From: Helianthus annuus
Lineage: Eukaryota; Streptophyta; Magnoliopsida; Asterales; Asteraceae
Direction of reading: 5' to 3'
Assembly: GCF_002127325.2 (NCBI RefSeq)
Contig: NC_035435.2
Span: 114,077,235-114,141,234 of the forward strand
Length of the DNA: 64,000 bases
The translations under genes were made by a program, and so were the position numbers. Of this stretch, positions 35,104-45,400 are shown piece by piece (the first letter of the stretch is position 1; each line of letters begins with the position of its first letter). Below the pieces are notes generated by a model. It was not told the origin of the DNA and ran no database searches. It saw only the letters and a program-made list of their open reading frames with translations.

Positions 35104-35108
35104 TACTG

Positions 35109-35739
35109 AGTCTTGGCGAGCTCCACTCCTAGTCCGTGAGACCCTGTTGGAATGCTTTTGTTGTCCCAATAGTCGTGGTACACTATGTACTTAGTGGACG
35201 GAAAGATAACCATCATCTAGGTTTGGTTGCTTTACTTTTTCGGCAAATATATTAATATCCTTGCAAAAATATAATGACCAACGAATTTCAAAGATGCTTT
35301 GCATACTGGTTTTCAATACCTGTCTTAACAAATGTTTTCAAGATTCATTTTCTACAAAAACAAAACACATTAATTTACCAACATTATTGTTGACTTTTTA
35401 AACTTAACATGTATTTAAAGAAAGTAAGCATATCATGATGAAAGGCCAATGAACTAAGGAATACAAGAGACCGATTCCCACTTTTGAGGGATTTTCCTTT
35501 CATATACTGCCCTCATGCGGGAATATAGGAGTTAAAACCTTTAGTTATTTACAAGAAGAAAAACTGTACTTTGTTTAATTTGTGATGTAAACTTGAAAAA
35601 GTTTTGGGAATGTTGCGAACAATTTCTTAAATCTTGTATTTTAAACTTCAAACTATATATCAAATGGCATCGTTGTTTATTTTTATTCATGTAGATTGTT
35701 TACACTATCGAATGCTATGAAAACCTTTCATGGTCACAC
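35109..35739. other. Intergenic DNA, nothing recognised
   Basis: This is the original right flank of the outer insertion. No ORF, repeat terminus or RNA gene could be identified. The composition is AT-rich with short A and T runs. Confidence 0.4.
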
Positions 35740-35858
35740 GTTTTTTTTTTTTTTGAAACGCCATATTTTATATAACCCATTCGCCTTAGAAACGCCAAAA
35801 AACCCAAACATCAAATATCTTCTACCCCAAAACGTTTTTTTTGAAATTCAGTTTGGCT

Positions 35859-35940
35859 GTCAGTAAGATTTCGCTCAATGAAATAGACAAAATCCTTAAG
35901 TGAGCATATTGTCCATTTCATTGAGTAAAATCTTATTGAC
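35859..35940. repeat. Hairpin 1, 32-nt arms
   Basis: Left arm 35859-35890 and right arm 35909-35940 are inverted repeats matching at 28 of 32 positions, with an 18-nt loop. Arms contain CTCAATGAAAT.GACAA. Confidence 0.85.
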
Positions 35941-36005
35941 TTATCCTAAAACTTCCATCCAATTTATAACGCCAAAACATACAATAACATTATTGAGGTT
36001 TGTTG

Positions 36006-36105
36006 TCAATAAAGTTTAGCTGTATGGGGTGGACAACATTGTCAGTTATCTTTCTTAACCGAGGATTAACAATGTTGTCCATCTCATTAAGCAAAACATT
36101 ATTGA
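36006..36105. repeat. Hairpin 2, 37-nt arms
   Basis: Left arm 36006-36042 (starts TCAATAAAGTTTAGCTG) and right arm 36069-36105 are inverted repeats matching at about 31 of 37 positions, with a 26-nt loop. Arms share the GATGGACAA-type core with hairpin 1. Confidence 0.85.
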
Positions 36106-37845
36106 TTTTAGCATGATCAAAATTTGAGATTTAAGGTGATCTTATTTCGTGGCGTTCTTTTTATCAGTAAAACGTCAAAAAAGTTAAAAAATCAAACATC
36201 GTTGATTGTAAAAATTCAAGATTGTTGGCTGAAGGATCTAAACTCAATAACATTTTGCTGCATGAGATGGACAAATCTTCAAGAAAAATATGTTGATGTC
36301 AGACTGTGTGCTTCCAAACAGCAACACAAAAAACTACTTGAAAAACAAAAAAAAAAACAAAATGAATCATACAAAAGTCGAACCAGCCAGTTAACATGAT
36401 TCAAAAAAGAAGAAAGAGACTGGTAACAGAGAAGATTAGGAAGATCAATTGTTTATGTATTCCTTTTTTTATTTTCCTTTTCAGTTAATTGTTATATAAT
36501 AAAAACGCCATATATTATAAAAACGCCAAAACAGCGAAAATGCTTGTTTAAACGATATCATCTAGTTAAACGCCACCAAAAAACTCCCAAACTATAATAA
36601 AATTACTTTGAAAAATTATTATAAAAAACCCAAAAAAATAATAAAAAATAAAAAGCAAACCTGAAAATGTAACTAGAAACAGTAAATACAAAATCAGTAA
36701 ATTGCAGTAATACTGAAGAATCTAAAACGCCAAACTTGAAAGATGGGACGTGTTACAGACTTCAGAGATAAAGCTCATCAAAAACATTAATTACAAAACA
36801 GTAACTGAAAAGACGAATATTTTATTATAATAATGCACCGCCTAATTTAGACGCCAAAAAGACATCCTATAAAATGATACGTCTCAGCAACTTCCATTTG
36901 ATCAAACAAAAAAAAAAACAAACGCCAATACTACTAAATACCACCCACTGTAAAACGCCAACAAATAAACTGAATGAATTGTTATCAGAGGGGAGTAACT
37001 CAGAAAGATTTTGCTGCATGAGATGGACAAAATTTCAAGAAAAAGATATTGATGCAAGTCATATGGCATTTTGTATTTTTTGTTCTTGAAAAAGGTTTGG
37101 ATGAGGAGGAGAGATCAATAACATTGAAGAGTGGATTCACTGTAAAGATGAAGATCCAGATAAAGAAAAAGCGAAAAACCCACTCACACGCCATAGATCT
37201 ATGTCCCCAAACATCCATAAAAAAAGCCAGTTCAACAGACGAGCAGGCAAAAAAAAAAAAAAATCAAACCGATGGGTTTATTAAGTTTTACATAAAACAC
37301 CATATATTTGGTGACAGTTTTGTACTATTAAAGAAGAGAGAGACTGATGACAGTGAAGATTGGGAAAAGATATCCGATTAGGATTTTTAATTTATTTCCT
37401 TCCCTTGTATTTTTTTTCCTGTCGTTGAAATATAATTTAACAATAGTAAAACGCCAAGATACCACAAACGCCAAAATGTTTATAAAAAATAATAGAACAA
37501 TAGGCCATCTTGTTTAAAACCCCTTGGAAAACGCCATTCAAATAGATTTCCTGCCCCCTGGGTTTCAATGGCATACGATGTGAATAAACGCTATTAAATC
37601 CATAGACGCCAAAATGTTGATACAATTAAACCATTAAAACACCATTAATTATTGAATTTGGTTAACGCCAAAAATCTTAAAAATAAAAAATTAAAACAAC
37701 ATTGGGAAAAAACGGAACTGGAAAAGCAGAATATGAAAGGACAAAAAAGCCCCTCCGCCCTTTTCTAAGCGACGTGACACGTGTTGGGCCAGGAAGAGTT
37801 CTCACACTTTTGAGCGTTTTCTCCAGATCCCGTCTATATATATAT

Positions 37846-38268
37846 AGGGTAAGGTTCATGCGAGAACCACCTTTATTGCGAGAACCGCGAGAACCAATTT
37901 GAACACAACCTAAAATAGCTAAAAAAAACCTAAAAAAAACTAACCCCCTCCCCCACCCCCCAAAAACCTAACCCCCCCCCCCCCCCACCCCCCAAGCTAA
38001 AATGCTAAAAACAAAACCCCCAAAAAAACCTAAAAAAATCTAAAAAAATAAAAAAAAACTCTAATTTTTTTTTAATATTTTTTATGTTAAAATCGCTACT
38101 TTTAGTAGCCAAAATTTTTTTTTGGCTACTAAAAGTAGCGATTTTTTTATAAATAATATTAAAAAAAATTGTGTGTTTTTTTAGCTATTTTTAGGCATTT
38201 TTTGTTGTGTTCACATTGGTTCTCGCGATTTCGCAATAAAGGGTGGTTCCTAACGGATCTTTGTCCTA
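37846..38268. mobile_element. Inverted-repeat MITE (about 420 bp)
   Basis: The left end AGGGTAAGGTTCATGCGAGA and following ACCACCTTTATTGCGAGAACC are mirrored at the right end (plus strand GGTTCTCGCGATTTCGCAAT, AAAGGGTGGTTCC, ATCTTTGTCCT). Arms of roughly 65 bp flank an AT/C-rich centre with an inner palindrome at 38091-38141 (GCTACTTTTAGTAGCC...GGCTACTAAAAGTAGC). It sits in a TATATATA stretch, so the target duplication is ambiguous. No transposase. The superfamily is not assigned with confidence; Mutator-like is possible. Confidence 0.75.
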
Positions 38269-39026
38269 TATATATATATATAGTTACAAAGTTACTTATG
38301 CTTTAATGGTTGTAAATTGTGGTTTGTTAATATTTTTTCTTTGTATCATATTTATTAAGCTTATATCTATTATTGATTGTTTATATAAAACACTTTTCCT
38401 TTTATTAATTTTTTATAATTTTTGCAAGCATCGGACGAACTCTATATGTGGTTATATATAATTTTTATAATCATATCTGTCAAGCTCCAAGTGAACCCGG
38501 AACGGCCGCTTTTATTCTTTAAGTCGAGTTTCCGGTGGTGATGATGATAGCTGGCAGTGGTGTAACGTTGGTGCTACATGGCATGATTTTACATTCCCAC
38601 TGCAACATAGGTTGGTTAAGACTTGTTATTGAATAAATCTCTAAGTCTCATATATTTTTATTCATGATTATAACCTGCCCTCAAGTTAAAATAAAATTAA
38701 ATTGGTTTAGTTGAGGAAATTTAATGGAAAAAAATATCTTACAAACGATTGGATGCATACGTTCTAAAAGTTATATTAAGTTGAGTTAGTTTGTGATGGT
38801 CCTGTACTCCTATAGCTAATCAAGTCAGTCTTCTTTGTCTCAACCTGGAATCCGATCTTCACGTATAATTACTTAAGTTACCACTTGCATAATAAATTCA
38901 ATATGTATGAAGATTCATCAATGACAACTTTTGTCTTGGTTTCACATTTTAGAATCTTCTTGGAAAGACTGATAGACGTCTTATTTGATTGGATTTCAGC
39001 CTCAGAATTTATGCCAATGCCAAGAT
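38269..39026. other. Upstream region of the lectin fragment
   Basis: Mostly AT-rich. A short GC-richer stretch (38480-38640) could be read as DDSWQWCNVGATWHDFTFPL and may be a coding relic, but I do not recognise it. Promoter elements for the gene at 39115 are expected at its right end. Confidence 0.4.
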
Positions 39027-39032
39027 TATAAA
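39027..39032 (+). promoter_or_regulatory. TATA box of the lectin gene
   Basis: TATAAA lies 88 bp upstream of the ATG at 39115. The spacing allows a 50-60 nt leader, as is usual for plant genes of this kind. Confidence 0.55.
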
Positions 39033-39114
39033 ACTCTATTGCAAATATTATATTCATTGAATAGAAACATCAAAACTACACAACCTACAACTTTTCTAGC
39101 AATTTACAGCAATC

Positions 39115-39319
39115 ATGGCGTTGTCCATGACCCATTTCATCACTTCTATGCTTATGTTGATCCCAGTTGTAGCTTCATTCTCCTTCAATTTGACAAACAT
39201 CGGTCCACAAAATCTGAATCGTGAAATAGTTACAGAAGGTGACAGTGAAATCTCCAACGGTAGAATCCAAGTGACCCCAGATGGCGACCGAAAAGCCGGA
39301 CGGGCCACATTTATCAGTG
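39115..39319 (+). pseudogene. L-type (legume) lectin gene, N-terminal fragment
   Basis: The frame from 39115 begins with a hydrophobic signal peptide (MALSMTHFITSMLMLIPVVA, cleavage likely before SFSFNLTNIG). It continues into the start of a legume-lectin domain: FSFNLTNIGPQNLN, then EGDSEISNGRIQVTP and AGRATF. Such proteins are secreted carbohydrate-binding beta-sandwich lectins of about 250 residues. Only about 68 codons remain: the reading is cut at 39319/39320, where retroelement DNA begins. The stop at 39331-39333 is in element DNA. The remainder of the domain was not found on the far side of the insertion at 56927. Context (TATA box, leader) suggests a once functional gene. Confidence 0.75.
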
Positions 39320-41957
39320 TGACTTTATGTTGACTATGCAAACCTCACAACCTTCATAACATTGCTTAATCATGATACTATATTCTGATTAATCTTCAGA
39401 ATATATAAGGTATCGAAAGGCGTTGTTAGAAGACTGCTTATTATGGTTCTTATAGCCTTAACAATTAATTTTGTCACTAACTCTCATGTTAGTTATTTGT
39501 TGACTTCTGGTAAGGAAACGTTTAAAACTAGAGTCAACTAATCATGTGTAAATAGGAATATTAAAGAATTATCAGGCTTAAATATCATTAGTAAGTTACT
39601 ATCTAATTAATTTATCCAACTATTCTTTAGAATAATGGATAGTCTCGTTGCTTATGCCTAGTCTAATGACATAATTATGCAGTGAGATTTTCCCTTGAAG
39701 AACCTTAACGTTGGGATTAGCACTTGTAATTTGTCTATGGACCTTAGAACAATCCTCTCTTAAGGTTTTAGTGGTTATAAGGTGAATAACATCTTATTTT
39801 CCAGTTTCAAACATTTATTTCTATGTACATATGTTGCTTATCAACACACTCGTTATACTTTGGTATTTTTGAGTGTTATAGTTGATTTATAAGGCATCAA
39901 ATTGTACAAGTGAAAATCTTAGTATGTAATGTACTGGAAAAATATACTTATTTCCATGTGTAAGCCCTTAACTTTATAGGTCATGGTATTGTACATTGTT
40001 ATGTATTCACATAAACCACTTAGCTTTATAATTAATAATTTTAAATGAAGGCATGCATCTTAGGAGTTCTAGTGATTATTCCACAATTATAGATTAGTCT
40101 TAGGAAAGACCTAATCTGGAATAACCTTTTAGTGACAGCACTTATGTTACAGAGTTCTTGATTATCATAAGAGACATCATGTTTGATTTGTCCTATTCAT
40201 CATGCTCTACTTTTCTTCTGTAGTGCTTTATCAGAAGAGAGCAATAGGGTCATCGTGTCTTAAGAGATAATCAAGGATTTAATTTAAGAGCTAATTCTTA
40301 TAGAAACTTTAAGCAAAACATATTAGATTTAGGAATTAGAGTGGATGAGACATAGATTTATAGAAGAAAATTATAGTGAGTAAAAATTATGGGTACTAAG
40401 AATAAGGCAGACAAAATGATCACAAAAATTAACTGAGGATCATTAATATAAGGATCATTATGTGAAGAGGTTGTGATATGTCTATTACTAACATCAAAAT
40501 AATAGACTACTTAAAGTTCTACTTAAACGAAGACAAAACAGCTTTGGCCAGAAGTGTAATCATTTAAGCATGTGTGCAAAGTGGTTGTAACAAATCAGCT
40601 TTGGCCAGCAATTGAGACAATCACTTTAGTTATGCACTTGTTAAGTATGCCATCTATGAAGGAATTAAATCAGCTTTGGCCAGATATTAAGACATTCATG
40701 TTTATGATGCACACTTAACATAGCTTTCGTAATACTTGAACGATAAGTAGATGCGTCAAATCAGCTTTGGCCAGAAGTGAAACATCAGAAGCTCATTCAA
40801 GTTAAGCCATTTTGGTTTTGTAAAACATTATTTGATCCTCATTAATTAACTAAGTAATTACAAAAACCAATCATTTAATAGCAAACCACCTGTTAGCGCG
40901 GATCGAACTCCGCGGTGAGTTCGCTGTGGGGGTGCAGGGGACAGCGTGCCCCCGCACGGGGTTCGGGCGGAGCCCCGAGCTAAATCTTAGTTCACATTAA
41001 ACAGCCCAAAATAATGAGGTTTCGAGTGAGATCTCGACTGAGTTATGAGATCTGGAATCAGTTATGAGGTCTCGAGTCAAGTCTCGAATCAGCTTATAAC
41101 ATTATGAGGTCTCGACTCATTAATGGTCTTGAGTCACAACCTCAGTGTCTCGAGTCGTAATCATGGTCTCGACTGCTGTGAATTATGAGATCTCAACTCC
41201 TTATGAGGTCTCGAGTCGCAAGCATGGTCTCGAGTTGTGACCTTTATGGTCTCGAGTCGAGACCTTTGTCTCGAGTTGTACAGATTTAAGCCCTTAGTCG
41301 AAACCTCAGTGGTCTCGAGTCGAGACCTTATGATTTCGAGTCGAAATCGTTGTCTCGAGTTATAAACATTTGAGAACACTTATGATTTCGAGTCGAGTTC
41401 TTGTGGTCTCGAGTCGAGACCTTTGTCTCGGGTGGTTAAAACTTATCTCGAAACTTCTGTTACAACTATTAATGTGAAAACATAACCGAAAATTCGAATT
41501 GTTAGGGATTTTGAGATATGGTTTCCTGTTTTAGTGATGATCTAATTTTATCATAATATTTCGAAAATTATAACTGTATATCTTTTAACAGTTTTCGAAT
41601 AAACTTAACAGATTAAATTGGATCAAATAGGGAAATAACACTCAAAAATCCAAATTATATTCCAAAACATAAAGGAATTTCGAATTTTCCTAAGAACACA
41701 CGATGAACCCTAAAAAAATAAAACATAATTCTGGAACCCGAAACCTGAATTTTAAGGCTTTAAACAGATTTCAGTACAATTAAGATTTACCATTATGATT
41801 CCGAGTCATTTAAAAACATTATTTCCCCGAAAAACATTGATTTCGGCACATATGACCCGAAAACAGCCGTGAGTTTTATTGAGTTTTCAAAACTTTTGTT
41901 TTCCAGATTTCAGTCCCAGAATAATGGATAGAAACAGAACTGACTTAATCAACATAT
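39320..41957 (-). mobile_element. Truncated internal region (leader side), first copy
   Basis: Non-coding. It holds four AATCAGCTTTGGCCAG repeats (40537-40774), a GC-rich block near 40892-40980 and a GTCTCGAGTCG array at 41029-41434. All of these are repeated in the second copy (46570-46805, 55412-55497, 55545-55950). The left end abuts the lectin fragment without a LTR terminus. Confidence 0.75.
41029..41434. repeat. GTCTCGAGTCG array, copy 1
   Basis: About twenty TCTCGA or TTTCGAG cores, several forming the near-palindrome GGTCTCGAGTCGAGACC, separated by ATGA/TTAT-rich spacers. Copy 2 lies at 55545-55950. Confidence 0.85.
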
Positions 41958-41969
41958 GCTCTGATACCA
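41958..41969 (-). promoter_or_regulatory. tRNA-iMet primer site, left LTR
   Basis: The minus strand reads TGGTATCAGAGC, 2 bp from the LTR at 41972. The counterpart at 56474-56485 is mutated at one base (TGGTATTAGAGC). Confidence 0.88.
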
Positions 41970-41971
41970 CA

Positions 41972-42410
41972 TGTTGGTCAGTTCTATTTAGACATAAAGG
42001 AAAACATGAAAACATACCTGATTGCAGCAGTACAGGCCAACAGAGAATCCAGATGGAGACACAGCTATAAGTTTTGACATGATTGTCATCTTGGTCTGGT
42101 TCCTCCTTAGGGTGTAATCTAATGATGGTGATGATAAGAAACCGACAAGGGAATCAGTTATGGAGAGGGAGGCGAGAATGATGTTATGTGCTATTAGGGT
42201 TCGTGAAATTGTCTAACCCTTTAACCTCCACATTATTCTCCTTATATATACACCCAGGAGGAAACCCTATTTAGTTAATAAGGGTAATTAGGCCCATCAA
42301 AAATTACCAACTAATTATTTAATAGGATTGTTATATATTTTGATCCATATAATGTAAATGATTATAATGGCTACTAGATTAAATATAGAATAAATATATT
42401 TAATCTTACA
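41972..42410 (-). repeat. Left (shared) LTR, 439 bp
   Basis: TGTTGGTCAG...ATCTTACA. It aligns with 56488-56926 with about 13 differences by eye (about 3%). It is flanked by a primer site on the left and a purine tract on the right. It therefore served as 5' LTR for the left copy and 3' LTR for the right copy. Confidence 0.88.
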
Positions 42411-45400
42411 TTCTCCCACTTAGCCGAGTAATCATTTACTATGAGTGTTAGATAAGCCTGATCAGGAGTTAACACTCATTTTAGCCTTAAACAAGTACTA
42501 TAGCAGAGAAATACAGCCGTTGAATCATTATGCGACTCAGGACCCCCATTAATCATACTATAGCCTTAATTTAAAACCTTATCGTTATGATCAAAATACG
42601 CATAAGCCCTTTGTTTGATTTGTAACTTTATTTGTCTATATGCCATTATGCCGGCTTGACATATTCTTAGAGACATACAAAATCAAACTGATGAGGAAAA
42701 TTAACTAATACTTAGTCATTCATAGTACAATATGCAATTGCGCATGGCCATTAATTAATACCCGTCTATGAGCTCTCCTAATAAGACTTATGGGTGATAA
42801 CCCTTCAGTTATAGGATCCTTAAGCATATCATGAATGTATTCGATACAAAACTTAGTTTCCTCAATTCGTTCATAAACGAATAATTAATTGTGTATCGAA
42901 ATTTAATGCAGCACCTCTTGAACTGTTACTGTTCAAGGAGTCATGGTAGCTGACTTTATCACACTAATTCTTCAAAACATTAATTATATGGAGTTAATAA
43001 ACTTATGAGTCCACTGATAAATTTCCAACAACATTTAGTGACTATATTATGTCGTTATAACTTAGGTTGTTGATATCAGTCCATTATGACTCCTCCATGA
43101 GATAGGTTTTGTCTGCTGACATAAAGATATACCCGAAATTACATTTTGTCATCTTTGAATATCACAAAGTTAAAGTAATCAACCGGTTTTAATTCTCACT
43201 TCTTCTTCAAATTGTAGTCTCTCGTTTCTTTTAAAGATATTGTAATACTCCATTAGATGCTTCACATTAATCTAGACATATCTAGTGTGTTGCAATGTGA
43301 GTAATATCTAAACGAGTATAGACTTAAACTTACATAAGGCTTCCAATTAATGAAGCATAAGGAAATAATTTCATTTATCATATTATCCTCTAAAGGAGAG
43401 CAGTATTTTGTTACATATGTAAGGACCCATTTAATGTTAAACTTATGGAACGAAACTAATGTCCCATTGGGTCTATCTCGGTACGTTATGATATCTATTA
43501 CATAAGAGACATCTCTGAGATCTATTATATCAAAGTTTGTGTTAACAATGCTTTGACTTATGTAACATATACTTGTCAAAAGAATATCATCTATATAGGC
43601 AAGTTTATCTTAGTTGCTCCCACTCATTTTGAGGTAGGTTCATTAATCCACTTGATTCTTGATGAAAATAATTACGTTAGCTTTTCATCACATTATGATG
43701 TTTGCATTAACCCATACATGGATATTATTGGCTTACAAATAAAGTGTTCTTTAACCTTCAGTTTGAAAATTTAAGTTGTTATCTAATGAACATGTAAATG
43801 TGTCAGCCATTTGTTAGGGAAAATTGTTTTTAATGTTCATCTAATGTAGCTTTAAACTATTATAAGCTACTAGAACAGTGATGATCCTCAAAGAAAACTT
43901 TGATAATTTATCTCTTCCTAAGTATAACCTTTGACAATCAATCATGCTTCTTAGTGTCTTAACGTTTGTATCAGGATTTGGTTTAGTTACGAACACTTTT
44001 AGGTAATTCAATCAAATCCCAAACGTTACACGAACACATAAAATCAGTTTTACTAGAAAACTGTTTTATTCCATTCAGATGATTGATTTATCCTAATGGC
44101 TTGATTTTAAGAGATAGGATCATTAAACATTTCCAAAAATCCATTTCACCTTCATTAGGGAGGTTATGTAATCATCAAAGTTAGTAGGCTTTTAAACCTA
44201 GATGACCTCCTGAGTTGATTATTGGGTTCATTAGAAGTTTCAGTTTTATGGATTAGCTCTTGGTTAGGTTGCTATCATCTTCATTCTAAGTTTGTAAGAG
44301 TTGGTGCAGTATGGTGTACAAGAGGTGTAATCGGAGTTAAATTCAGAGTGAAATTTAATGACACTCTTCCCCCCGCCTCTTGTATTCCTTGCAAGCCATG
44401 ATAAGGACTTTGACTGCTCCTACTGACCTTAGAAATCTTTAGGAACTCAGCATGCTTAGGGTCAATATTTAACGACCAACAAATTCTAATAGAGAAAACA
44501 AATTAATGACGTTAGTCATTGTGATTTCTCTTGTTGAGGATTATGTTAGTTTAGGTAAGAAATCTAAGTGTGCGCACAATTAAGCAACAATGAACCTTTT
44601 GTAAGAGTAGCATTAGATTTTAAGGAGACAAGTATTGATGGAACAGTGTCATGATGGAGCGGTGTCTTGTACAAGAGGTGCAAATTTAGGTAATGTAAAA
44701 TTTTCACTCCCCCACCTCTTGCAACTATTGCAAGTTATTATTAAGACACTTAATGCTCCCACTGATCTTTAATATCTCTAGAATGCTACAAGAGAAGTTT
44801 CAATGAGCTACGTGACGTGGGAACCTATCACATATACGTTAGACTTTATTTGATTTCTTTTAATGTCCTGATATCATAAGAAACTTTAGGGACATATTTA
44901 ATAGAAATCTTATTAAGTACATATGTGAATAGAGTTCTTCTAAGACAGTGGGCCATATGTGACAAAATTTAGATACAAGTTGATAGTCTGTTAAATGATA
45001 AATGAATTATATCTGAATATTCCATTTGGAATAAGTTCCACGAATGTCAATGAATAACTTATGATGGACCCATGCTTATTCCTTAAGCCAAGTCATATTT
45101 TAGGGCTTTAACATCATGATTTAAAATCACATAAAATGAGATTAGATGAAAAAATTATCCTCATTAACCAGGTTATGATTTCTCATGAATTTTGGTTATA
45201 ATGGATGAAATTTATAAGTCTCGTTTTCCTTTTGTCAAATTCTCATTTGCATGATGACAAAAGTTGTGAAAAAGTAAGGTATCATCTAGTTTCATCTTAG
45301 TAATGTTTCTATCCAGATATTTAGAACAAATAAGAGGAGAGTTTAAGATAAGTATGACTTTATGTTGACTATGCAAACCTCACAACCTTCATAACATTGC

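Larger units (their letters stand above)
35740..37700. repeat. AT-rich region with oriented ACGCCA motifs and a duplicated segment
   Basis: About sixteen ACGCCA (usually AAACGCCAAA) occurrences lie on the plus strand and only one TGGCGT. Two parts resemble each other: about 36246-36470 and 37001-37385. Each opens with TTTTGCTGCATGAGATGGAC and ends with a Lys/Arg/Glu/Asp-rich stretch near GAAGATTGGGAA. The first part can be read as TFCCMRWTNLQEKYVD and the second as RFCCMRWTKFQEKDIDAS. I do not recognise the protein, and no long frame survives. It may be decayed exons of a duplicated gene or part of a non-autonomous DNA transposon. Confidence 0.55.

Noticed and set aside
38480..38640. Possible coding exon WQWCNVGATWHDFTFPL
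   Set aside because: Short, unrecognised and without splice sites that I could confirm. It is kept only as a note in the flanking-region feature.
39320..42410. A single 3.1-kb LTR starting TGACTTTATG
   Set aside because: A primer site and a TGTTGG terminus lie inside it at 41958-41972, and there is no target duplication at its ends. The 439-bp LTR with a tandem internal region explains the data better.
43262..43579. 105-codon minus-strand frame in the non-coding element
   Set aside because: No domain, no conserved motif and no matching frame in related DNA. It lies in an AT-rich non-coding internal region.
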